The notes under the pieces are model-generated. The model ran no database searches and had not been told where the DNA came from. It saw only the letters and a list, made by a program, of their open reading frames with translations. A stretch of DNA of 9,072 bases, from assembly GCA_030616025.1 (NCBI GenBank), contig JAUWYD010000032.1, positions 1 to 9,072 of the forward strand, given 5' to 3'. The position numbers were made by a program, and so were the translations under genes. Of the stretch, positions 1 through 5,469 are shown one piece after another. The stretch's first letter is position 1. Every line of letters starts with the position of its first letter. This DNA comes from Chloroflexota bacterium. Lineage in GTDB: Bacteria; Chloroflexota; Anaerolineae; UBA7937; B3-Chlor.

Positions 1-1637
1 GGTAGCAGTTCCAGCACTCCCTTCATCAGCCCTTCCTGCAAGCCGACTCCCAGGTGTTCCTCGAGGAAATCGGCCACCGCTACTTCCTCTTCCAGTGCCA
101 GAGCTTGTCCCAGCAAGTCATCGCGGCTCCATCGCTGATAGATGACGCTGTGGAGCCAGCTGAAATGGAGGGCCTCGCCTCGCTCTGTCAACAGTTCCCT
201 GGCTGCCCTCAGCGCTGCCTCTTGCAGTGCGGCCGCGAGGGGATCGGGGGGGGATAGCTCCTCCGGTTGTTGGCCAGCCCTGTCATCTCTGGTGAAGGTG
301 AGACGATATGCCCCCGCCGCGCCCCGCGTCGGCCGCTTCACGGGATGGATGTCCTCCGGCTGATACAAGATCCTGTCTAGTTTGAATGCCGCGCCTACTG
401 CGGCCAGAATCAGGTTTGTGATGTGAGTAAGGTCGGCGCGCTCGAGGATGAAGACCATTCTACCTTGGCGGCGCAGAGGCCGGTGGACAGTTTTCAGGGC
501 CGCACACAGTCTCTTACGGTACCAAGACCACCCCATCGTCTTCCGCCTGAGCAGGGGCTTCAGAAGTGCTGCTTTCTCCCGTCCCCAGAGCCACCCGCTC
601 CAGAGGTAGGAGAGAGTCCAAAAGGGGCGATAATACGGGGCGGGTGCGGCGATGACCAGGCTCACACTGGCCGGAGGTAGCGCGGCAGCCACCTGGCGCA
701 GGGGCTTGTTCATTACAATTCCGTTTCCCGACCCTTCGCTGACAAGGTGTTCAAGGTCGGAGCTGACAGTCACCTCAGGAGGGGGTGATAGGCGGCGCAC
801 TTGCTGGTAAGCCTCCTCGAAGGCATGCCACACGTTCCGTTCCACAAACCTGCTTTGCGGATGGAGACGGAGCGCTGTGGGCCTCGGGAGAGGGGAGGCG
901 CCAAGTTTGCTGCAGGTATCCAGACAGTGCACGAGGATTAGCTGAAGCGCAGCCTGCGACGGCGAATCGGCGAAGAGGGTCTCTATCTTCATAGAGAGGT
1001 CTGTCAGGGCGGACAGATTCCGGGGCGTGTAGAGGTCTAGGAGTTCCTCGGCCAGCTTCCGTTCTGGCTCATGAGGCTGGGCAAGTCTCTCCAGTAGGTA
1101 CCAGTAATGAACCCCTTGCCTTTCTATGCTGTCTAGTACCTCCAGATCAGCGCCCTCGACAGGGAACCGGCCGTCGGCGCCACAGTGGGGACAGTGACAG
1201 TACTTCTCCACCGGCCTGTCATCTTCACCATCCCACAGGAAATACTCAGGGGTGGCGGGCTGCAAACAGCGGGCACAAGTGCTGGCGTATAGCTGTTGGA
1301 TGTGCTCTCGTAGAGGCACGCCTCTCTTCAGACTGTCTCCGAGTTGCGTGGTCGCCGAATCGATCTCCTGGGGTGAGGGGAGGGTCAGTAGTCCGCGCAC
1401 CAACAGACTGTTGACAGGATTGAAGCTGGTGGCGATACCGTTTCTTCCCTGAGTTGCAGCCTCAACCAGCAGAGTTCCTGTCTGCGCCAGGGGGTCCAGG
1501 ACGAAATCTCCCGGACTGGTGCAGGCGGCGACGTAATGTGACACCACGTTTGCGGGCAAGGGTTGCAGATACCGCTTCAGTGGGATTTCCTGTTCTCTCG
1601 TTTGGCCAGGGATGAAGTGTCCAATCTCGTTCATCAT
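1..1637 (-). CDS. DNA methylase-like protein (DUF1156/adenine-specific methylase type), N-terminal part, catalytic motif degenerate
   Basis: This reading frame is open from the start codon to the window edge: 545 codons with no stop, so the end of the gene lies outside. Residues 44-75 resemble the SAM-binding motif I of amino-methyltransferases: the usual DPFxGSGTxxxEA pattern appears as DPLAQTGTLLVEA, followed by FNP in place of the usual DxNP. Cysteines C121/C124 and C147/C149/C152 look like a zinc-binding insert, as in DUF1156-type methylases. Residues 325-351 keep the hydrophobic and aromatic pattern around the catalytic DPPY motif, but the motif reads APAPYY (331-336) and the acidic residue is missing. 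A later strand (393-399, RMVFILE) fits the end of the fold. I infer a methylase relative with altered or lost catalysis, perhaps a DNA-binding or regulatory protein. The start is one of two adjacent ATGs (1637 or 1634). An in-frame stop lies 24 bases upstream with no other start between, and the ribosome site is weak. The gene is divergent from recA. Confidence 0.72.
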   Translation of the reverse strand, partial: MMNEIGHFIPGQTREQEIPLKRYLQPLPANVVSHYVAACTSPGDFVLDPLAQTGTLLVEAATQGRNGIATSFNPVNSLLVRGLLTLPSPQEIDSATTQLGDSLKRGVPLREHIQQLYASTCARCLQPATPEYFLWDGEDDRPVEKYCHCPHCGADGRFPVEGADLEVLDSIERQGVHYWYLLERLAQPHEPERKLAEELLDLYTPRNLSALTDLSMKIETLFADSPSQAALQLILVHCLDTCSKLGASPLPRPTALRLHPQSRFVERNVWHAFEEAYQQVRRLSPPPEVTVSSDLEHLVSEGSGNGIVMNKPLRQVAAALPPASVSLVIAAPAPYYRPFWTLSYLWSGWLWGREKAALLKPLLRRKTMGWSWYRKRLCAALKTVHRPLRRQGRMVFILERADLTHITNLILAAVGAAFKLDRILYQPEDIHPVKRPTRGAAGAYRLTFTRDDRAGQQPEELSPPDPLAAALQEAALRAARELLTERGEALHFSWLHSVIYQRWSRDDLLGQALALEEEVAVADFLEEHLGVGLQEGLMKGVLELL

Positions 1638-1652
1638 CCTGCTTCGACTTTG

Positions 1653-1661
1653 AGTATATCA
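1653..1661 (-). promoter_or_regulatory. Extended -10 promoter candidate for the methylase-like gene
   Basis: Read on the minus strand this is TGATATACT, that is TG-n-TATACT, an extended -10 element. No clear -35 box is seen at the usual distance, which extended -10 promoters can tolerate. Transcription would start about nine bases before the ATG at 1637, giving a very short leader and fitting the weak ribosome-binding site. It lies close to the recA promoter on the other strand, so the two may compete. This is read from sequence only. Confidence 0.4.
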
Positions 1662-1665
1662 CAAT

Positions 1666-1694
1666 TTGCAGACTGTGACCTTCTGTGCTATAAT
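1666..1694 (+). promoter_or_regulatory. Sigma-70 type promoter of recA
   Basis: A perfect -10 hexamer TATAAT lies at 1689-1694. A partial -35 hexamer TTGCAG at 1666-1671 is 17 bases upstream, the optimal spacing. The expected start of transcription is near 1701, giving a recA leader of about 78 bases that is T-rich in its first half. A direct repeat GTGCTA (1685-1690 and 1704-1709, 19-base period) overlaps and follows the -10 box. The assignment to the housekeeping sigma factor is inferred from the consensus match. Confidence 0.72.
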
Positions 1695-1695
1695 A

Positions 1696-1707
1696 GAACA
1701 TGAGTGC
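1696..1707 (+). promoter_or_regulatory. Possible SOS (LexA-like) operator at the recA promoter, imperfect
   Basis: GAACATGAGTGC matches the GAAC-N4-GTTC core of Gram-positive-type LexA boxes at seven of eight defined positions. It sits directly after the -10 box, across the likely transcription start, where a repressor would block recA. LexA boxes differ between phyla and the right half is imperfect, so this is only a candidate. Confidence 0.3.
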
Positions 1708-1765
1708 TAATGTGTTTGCCTTTTGTTATGTTTTATTGTAGACTAAGTGAATAGGGGGTGAACCC

Positions 1766-1773
1766 GGGAGGAG
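1766..1773 (+). promoter_or_regulatory. Ribosome-binding site that sets the recA start
   Basis: GGGAGGAG lies five bases before the ATG at 1779. An in-frame GTG at 1758 would place this site inside the coding region and has no comparable site before it. The ATG at 1779 also gives the usual RecA N-terminal length, so it is preferred. Confidence 0.85.
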
Positions 1774-1778
1774 TATCG

Positions 1779-2873
1779 ATGGCGGAGAAGAAGGGTCGGG
1801 AGAAAGCCCTAGAGATAACTCTCTCACAGATAACGAAGCGGTATGGTGATGGGGCTGTGATGAAACTGGGAGCGGCCCCGGGTATGGATGTGCAGGTCAT
1901 ACCGACCGGGTCCATGGGCCTGGACATTGCGCTGGGCGTGGGCGGCATTCCTCGCGGAAGGGTGGCCGAGGTATTCGGCCCCGAGGGGTCGGGCAAGACC
2001 ACTCTTTGCCAGCACATTATCGCCGAGGCCCAGCGCGACGGAGGCATAGCAGCCTTCATAGATGTGGAACACGTCCTCGATCCCACGTACGCCGCCAAGT
2101 GCGGAGTGGACATTGAGGAGTTGCTCATCTCTCAGCCGGACACCGCAGAGCAGGCACTGGAGATCACCGAGGCTCTGGTGCGTAGCGGAGCGCTGGATGT
2201 AGTAGTCCTCGACTCAGTGGCGGCGCTGGTCCCCAGGGCTGAGATCGAGGGAGAGATGGGTGACCACCATGTGGCGTTGCAGGCACGGCTGATGTCGCAG
2301 GCCCTGCGGAAGCTGACGGGGGCCATCAAGCGTTCCAAGACCGCCGTGATCTTCACCAATCAGTTGAGAATGAAGGTGGGAGTGGTCTTCGGCAACCCGG
2401 AGACGACTCCTGGTGGACGGGCCTTGAAGTTCTACTCCTCGGTGCGCCTGGATATTCGGCGGATACAGTCCATCAAGTCCGGAACCGAGGTGATTGGCAA
2501 CCGGACGAAGGTTCGGGTGAAGAAGAACAAGGTCGCCCCGCCCTTCAAGTGGGCGGAGTTCGACATCATGTACGATGAAGGCATCTCCCGTGAGGGTGAT
2601 CTCATTGACGTCGCTGTGGACATGGGATTCCTCGACAAGAGGGGAGCCTACTTCTCCTACGGTGACACGAGGTTGGGACAGGGCCGTGAGAACGCCAAAG
2701 CCTTCTTGCGGGAGAACCCCCTAGTTGCACAGGAAATCAGTGACAAGGTTCGCGAACAGGCCGGCCTGCCTTCGGCGACCTGGTGGGTGAGCGAACCAGC
2801 CGAAAGGAGTGACAAGGAAGATCCTCAGTCGGCGGCGAGTTCAGAAGAGCCATCGAGTGAGGCAGAGGGTTAG
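1779..2873 (+). CDS. recA: RecA recombinase
   Basis: RecA is the ATP-dependent DNA strand-exchange protein of homologous recombination. In bacteria with an SOS response it also acts as co-protease for LexA cleavage. The 364-residue product has the whole family pattern: Walker A GPEGSGKT (67-74), the catalytic glutamate E97 in FIDVEH, Walker B VVVLD ending at D145, and loop L2 with the TNQLRMK and FGNPETTPGG motifs (193-213). The ALKFYSSVR signature (215-223) and an acidic, serine-rich tail follow. The P-loop has Gly at 70 where Escherichia coli has Ser (GPESSGKT), and FIDVEHVLDP replaces FIDAEHALDP. Neither change removes a known catalytic residue. The gene has its own promoter at 1666-1694 and is followed by a 367-base gap containing a strong terminator before recX. 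RecX is a known modulator of RecA filaments, so the neighbour fits. Confidence 0.98.
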   Translation: MAEKKGREKALEITLSQITKRYGDGAVMKLGAAPGMDVQVIPTGSMGLDIALGVGGIPRGRVAEVFGPEGSGKTTLCQHIIAEAQRDGGIAAFIDVEHVLDPTYAAKCGVDIEELLISQPDTAEQALEITEALVRSGALDVVVLDSVAALVPRAEIEGEMGDHHVALQARLMSQALRKLTGAIKRSKTAVIFTNQLRMKVGVVFGNPETTPGGRALKFYSSVRLDIRRIQSIKSGTEVIGNRTKVRVKKNKVAPPFKWAEFDIMYDEGISREGDLIDVAVDMGFLDKRGAYFSYGDTRLGQGRENAKAFLRENPLVAQEISDKVREQAGLPSATWWVSEPAERSDKEDPQSAASSEEPSSEAEG

Positions 2874-2927
2874 AGTACCCAGACACCGCACAGAACCATA
2901 GCTACGGATTTACTGGCTTTCGTGATG

Positions 2928-2951
2928 GAGGGAGGAGAGCTCCTTTCCCTC
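2928..2951 (+). other. Stable RNA hairpin carrying the first CTCCTTT copy
   Basis: The outer stem GAGGG/CCCTC (2928-2932 with 2947-2951) and inner stem AGGA/TCCT (2933-2936 with 2941-2944) enclose the loop GAGC, with a two-base TT bulge at 2945-2946. CTCCTTT spans 2940-2946 and is therefore partly paired. The nine bases 2940-2948 are the exact complement of the rny ribosome site at 3904-3912. Confidence 0.55.
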
Positions 2952-3117
2952 AGCGATTAATCTTGGAAGAGGAAAACGCGAAGTGGGCGGCGACTCCTTT
3001 GTGCCCAGGCCTTTGATGACACTACAAGCAAGGATTGGGAACGGTTCCATAGTTGAATCGAGGGCGTCGGAACTCGCCGCACATACGAGTGCTTCGGAAA
3101 CTGGGTGTTGAGGGATA

Positions 3118-3142
3118 GGCCGGCAGGCGGAAGCCACCGGCC
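3118..3142 (+). other. Strong hairpin with GGAA (GNRA) tetraloop
   Basis: GGCCGG (3118-3123) pairs with CCGGCC (3137-3142). Above a small CA/A internal loop, GGC (3126-3128) pairs with GCC (3133-3135), closed by the tetraloop GGAA (3129-3132). GNRA loops are typical of structured RNAs and often make tertiary contacts. There is no T-run after it, so it is not itself a terminator. Confidence 0.6.
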
Positions 3143-3147
3143 GCAAG

Positions 3148-3166
3148 AGAATCCTCCTTTGATTCT
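3148..3166 (+). other. Hairpin exposing an anti-Shine-Dalgarno-like loop
   Basis: AGAATC (3148-3153) pairs with GATTCT (3161-3166) and leaves the seven-base loop CTCCTTT (3154-3160) single-stranded. With the preceding C the match to the anti-Shine-Dalgarno end of 16S rRNA is CCTCCTTT. C/U-rich loops of this kind are used by several known small RNAs to cover ribosome sites of target mRNAs. That role here is inference. Confidence 0.45.
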
Positions 3167-3193
3167 TGGGTAGGCAGTACTTATCCATATGTC

Positions 3194-3223
3194 TGGCTGT
3201 GGCTGTGTGCCACAGCCATTTTT
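3194..3223 (+). terminator. Rho-independent terminator between recA and recX
   Basis: A perfect ten-base-pair stem, TGGCTGTGGC (3194-3203) with GCCACAGCCA (3209-3218), encloses the loop TGTGT and is followed directly by five T residues (3219-3223). There is no T-run on the opposite strand, so it acts on plus-strand transcripts. It lies 17 bases before the recX start codon, so transcripts from recA must read through it to express recX. Confidence 0.9.
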
Positions 3224-3226
3224 GTT

Positions 3227-3232
3227 GGGGAG
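3227..3232 (+). promoter_or_regulatory. Ribosome-binding site that sets the recX start
   Basis: GGGGAG lies eight bases before the GTG at 3241. An in-frame ATG at 3166 would put the whole terminator inside the coding region and add 25 residues with no RecX similarity. GTG 3241 is therefore the likely start. Confidence 0.75.
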
Positions 3233-3240
3233 TGCTTCAG

Positions 3241-3882
3241 GTGGCGGGGGAGATCACGGACATCAGGCCGCAGAAGAGGAAAAGGGACCGCGTCAACGTC
3301 TATCTCGACGGCGAGTACACCTTCAGCGTCGGCACAATGGTGGCACCTTCACTGAGGCGAGGAGATAGTCTCTCCGATGAGGAGATCGAGGAACTGCAGA
3401 TGCGGGACTCCGTCCAGACCGCTTATGACAGAACGTTGAAGTACCTGGCTTATCGCCCTCGCAGCACCGGCGAGGTGAGGCGCTACCTGAGAGAAAAGAG
3501 GGTGCCCGAGCAGGCCCATGAGCAGGTTCTGGAGCGGTTGAGCGCAGTGGGTTTGCTGGATGACCTGGCGTTTGTGCAGTACTGGGTGGAGAACCGCGAG
3601 ACCTTCAGACCGCGAGGCCGCCGGCTTTTGCGCCAGGAGTTGCGACAGAAGGGGATTGGTAACGAACTGATAGCAGAGGCCTTGCGCGAGGTAGACGAGG
3701 AGAAGAGTGCTCGTCGGGCTGCACTGAAACGGGGTCATAGGTATGCTCACCTCGATGACGAAGTCTTTCGCCACAAGATGTACAGCTTCCTCAGGGGACG
3801 AGGTTTTGCCCATGAGGTGATAAGAGAAACGATATTGCATCTCCTTCACCAGAGACGGGAGGAAGGAGCAGAGCGCAGCTAG
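3241..3882 (+). CDS. recX: RecX regulatory protein
   Basis: RecX binds RecA filaments and modulates them, generally limiting recombinase and co-protease activity. The product, 213 residues from GTG, opens with the family-type segment ITDIRPQKRKRDRVNVYLDGEYTF. It continues with the helical repeats typical of RecX: LKYLAYRPRSTGEVRRYL near 63-80, a middle repeat with LLDDLAFVQYWVENR (about 103-117) and GRRLLRQELRQKGI (about 122-135), and a C-terminal repeat with FRHKMYSFLRGRGF (about 177-190). Arg, Glu and Leu are abundant throughout. The gene follows recA after a strong terminator, so its expression is probably a small fraction of recA. In Escherichia coli, recX is likewise expressed by readthrough of a terminator after recA. 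It is followed by rny after 41 bases, and a perfect palindrome spans its stop codon. Confidence 0.9.
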   Translation: MAGEITDIRPQKRKRDRVNVYLDGEYTFSVGTMVAPSLRRGDSLSDEEIEELQMRDSVQTAYDRTLKYLAYRPRSTGEVRRYLREKRVPEQAHEQVLERLSAVGLLDDLAFVQYWVENRETFRPRGRRLLRQELRQKGIGNELIAEALREVDEEKSARRAALKRGHRYAHLDDEVFRHKMYSFLRGRGFAHEVIRETILHLLHQRREEGAERS

Positions 3883-3887
3883 CTGCG
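3874..3887. repeat. Perfect 14-base palindrome over the recX stop codon
   Basis: CGCAGCTAGCTGCG is its own reverse complement, with the recX stop TAG (3880-3882) at its centre. As RNA it could form a five-base-pair hairpin with a CUAG loop. No T-run follows, so it is not a terminator. It could be an mRNA processing or stabilising hairpin, a protein-binding site, or chance. Confidence 0.5.
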
Positions 3888-3903
3888 TTGTGCGTAGAGC
3901 ATT

Positions 3904-3912
3904 GGAAAGGAG
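3904..3912 (+). promoter_or_regulatory. Ribosome-binding site of rny
   Basis: GGAAAGGAG is a very strong Shine-Dalgarno sequence eleven bases before the ATG at 3924. A second in-frame ATG at 3936 is too far away and would shorten the membrane segment. This site is the exact complement of 2940-2948 in the recA-recX gap. Confidence 0.8.
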
Positions 3913-3923
3913 TATATTGACGG

Positions 3924-5453
3924 ATGGAACCTGTTATGGTCGTATTGGGATTTCTGGCAGCCGCCTTCGTCGGCTTCTCACTGGGTTACGTGGTGAGGCA
4001 GTACCTGGCTACGTCGAGGGTCAAGGCGGCTCAGGGCCAGGCAGATAGGATCTTGGCCGAAGCGGAGACGAAGCAGAAGGAGATGTTGCTGGAGGCCAAA
4101 GATGAGAGACTGAACATCCTGCGCGAAGGCGAGGAAGAGTTGAAACGGAGGCGCAGGCGGGTGGGCAGTCAGGAGGAGCGGTTGCAGCAGAGGCAGGAGA
4201 GCCTGGAACGTCGCGTGGAACCCCTTGAGAAACGAGAGAGGAACGTTGGTGCTCAAGAGGCCAGGCTGAAGCGGATGGAGGATGATCTCAAGGAGCTCAA
4301 GCGCAGTCGAACCGAGGAGCTAGAGGCCGTGTCCTCCATGAGTAGGGATGAGGCAAAGGAACTCCTTTTGCAGGCGGTGGAGGAGGAAAGTCGTCAGGAT
4401 ATGGCGCGGGTAATACGCGAGGTTGAGCAGGAGGCCAGAGAGACGGCTGATCGCAAGGCTCGGAAGATCATCAGCGAGGCCATTCAGCGTTATGCCTCTG
4501 ACGAAGTGGCAGAGGTGACCGTGTCCACGGTGGAACTGCCCACCGATGAATTGAAGGGGCGTATCATCGGACGTGGTGGCCGCAACATCAGGGCTCTGGA
4601 AAACGCCGCAGGCGTGGATTTGATCGTTGATGATACACCGGAAGCAGTGACCATCTCGAGTTTCAACCCGGTGAGGCGCGAGATCGCTCGCCTGGCACTC
4701 ACCAAGCTCATCATGGATGGGCGCATCCATCCGGGCCGGATTGAGCAAGTGGTGGCGAAATCCAGGCGAGAGGTGGAGGCAATCATCCAGGAGGAGGGGG
4801 AGCGGGCGGTGTTCGAAGTGGGGGTGGCAGACATGCACCCGGAACTGATCAAGCTGCTAGGAAGGCTGAAGTACAGGACTAGCTACGGTCAGAACCAGTT
4901 GGAGCACTCCATGCAGACTGCTCACCTGGCAGGCATGATGGCTGCCGAGCTGGGCGCCGATGCCCAGCTGGCCAAAGAGGGAGGGTTGCTGCACGACATC
5001 GGCAAGGCCGTTGATCACGAGGTAGAGGGCCCACACGCCTTGATTGGTGGTGACATCGCCAGGCGCCACGGCAAGTCGCCGACTCTTGTCAACATCATCA
5101 GCTCCCACCACCATGAGGAGGAAGCCCAGAGTGTGGTGGCTGTGCTCGTGTCCGCAGCAGACGCGATATCGGGAGCGCGCCCGGGAGCGCGTCGAGAGAG
5201 CCTGGAGACCTATGTCAAGCGGATCAAAGCCTTGGAGGAGGTAGCTAGTTCGTTCCAGGGCATCAGCGAGTGTTACGCGATACAGGCTGGCCGCGAGATA
5301 AGGATCGTGGTCAAGCCTGAGCAGATTGACGATCTGGGCATCTTGCGCCTGTCCAAGGACGTGGCGCGGAAAGTGGAGGAGAACCTTCAGTATCCAGGAC
5401 AGATCAAGGTGACCGTCATCCGCGAGACCAGGGCCGTCGACCACGCCAAGTAG
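3924..5453 (+). CDS. rny: Ribonuclease Y
   Basis: RNase Y is a membrane-anchored endoribonuclease that starts the decay of many mRNAs. The 509-residue product shows the full family layout. An N-terminal membrane segment (about 5-24) is followed by a long charged coiled coil (about 30-195). A KH domain carries GRIIGRGGRN at 212-221, where most relatives have GREGRN. An HD domain has the metal-binding pair H357-D358 in LLHDIGK, matching H368/D369 of Bacillus subtilis, and a histidine cluster at 395-397. The protein ends in the conserved KVTVIRETRAVDHAK. Its length is close to the 520 residues of the B. subtilis enzyme. The gene lies downstream of recX with a strong ribosome site, and only 16 bases separate it from dnaG, so co-transcription is likely. 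A location near recA is common for this gene in other bacteria. Confidence 0.97.
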   Translation: MEPVMVVLGFLAAAFVGFSLGYVVRQYLATSRVKAAQGQADRILAEAETKQKEMLLEAKDERLNILREGEEELKRRRRRVGSQEERLQQRQESLERRVEPLEKRERNVGAQEARLKRMEDDLKELKRSRTEELEAVSSMSRDEAKELLLQAVEEESRQDMARVIREVEQEARETADRKARKIISEAIQRYASDEVAEVTVSTVELPTDELKGRIIGRGGRNIRALENAAGVDLIVDDTPEAVTISSFNPVRREIARLALTKLIMDGRIHPGRIEQVVAKSRREVEAIIQEEGERAVFEVGVADMHPELIKLLGRLKYRTSYGQNQLEHSMQTAHLAGMMAAELGADAQLAKEGGLLHDIGKAVDHEVEGPHALIGGDIARRHGKSPTLVNIISSHHHEEEAQSVVAVLVSAADAISGARPGARRESLETYVKRIKALEEVASSFQGISECYAIQAGREIRIVVKPEQIDDLGILRLSKDVARKVEENLQYPGQIKVTVIRETRAVDHAK

Positions 5454-5469
5454 CAGCTCCCGCCGAGCA

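Larger units (their letters stand above)
2874..3223 (+). ncRNA. Candidate structured RNA: recA 3'UTR, attenuator or small RNA ending in a terminator
   Basis: No convincing protein gene is visible in this stretch. It holds a chain of local hairpins (2928-2951, 3118-3142, 3148-3166, and weaker ones such as GCAC/GTGC near 3078-3092) and ends in a textbook Rho-independent terminator. The heptamer CTCCTTT, complementary to Shine-Dalgarno sites and matching the 3' end of 16S rRNA, occurs three times (2940-2946, 2994-3000, 3154-3160). One copy lies in a hairpin loop and one is partly paired. I see no clear promoter inside, so the RNA may be cut from the recA transcript. I looked for tmRNA, RNase P RNA, SRP RNA and 6S RNA hallmarks and recognised none. 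The function, and even the existence of a separate RNA, is inferred. Confidence 0.4.

Noticed and set aside
54..1452. Several plus-strand ORFs of 60-85 codons at the left end
   Set aside because: All lie opposite the continuous minus-strand frame of the methylase-like gene and show no motifs or ribosome sites of their own.
1462..1701. Minus-strand ORF of 79 codons overlapping the start of the methylase-like gene
   Set aside because: It is in a different frame from the long open frame, and its start lies within the recA promoter region.
1700..1741. Thirteen-codon ORF in the recA leader, with its ATG at the likely transcription start
   Set aside because: No ribosome site and no sign of attenuation structure or regulatory codons; probably chance, though a leaderless peptide cannot be excluded.
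3016..3111. Plus-strand 31-codon ORF in the recA-recX gap
   Set aside because: No ribosome-binding site before its ATG and no recognisable motif; likely chance.
2910..3146. Minus-strand small ORF in the recA-recX gap, with a TTG start at 3146 preceded by AAAGGAGG at six bases
   Set aside because: The ribosome site is good, but the protein of about 78 residues is Ser/Pro-rich without recognisable motifs and no minus-strand promoter is evident. The same bases fit the plus-strand hairpin better. A conservation test could revive it.
2874..3223. Known housekeeping RNAs (tmRNA, RNase P RNA, SRP RNA, 6S RNA)
   Set aside because: I looked for their conserved elements, such as the SRP loop with AGCAG, the RNase P GGAAAGUCC block and the tmRNA T-arm end, and did not find them.
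3166..3240. Upstream ATG start for recX
   Set aside because: It would place a ten-base-pair terminator inside the coding region and add 25 residues unlike RecX; GTG 3241 has a proper ribosome site.
5171..5191. GGGAGCGCG direct repeat with a 12-base period in rny
   Set aside because: It encodes part of the conserved SGARPGARRE segment of RNase Y, so protein conservation explains it.
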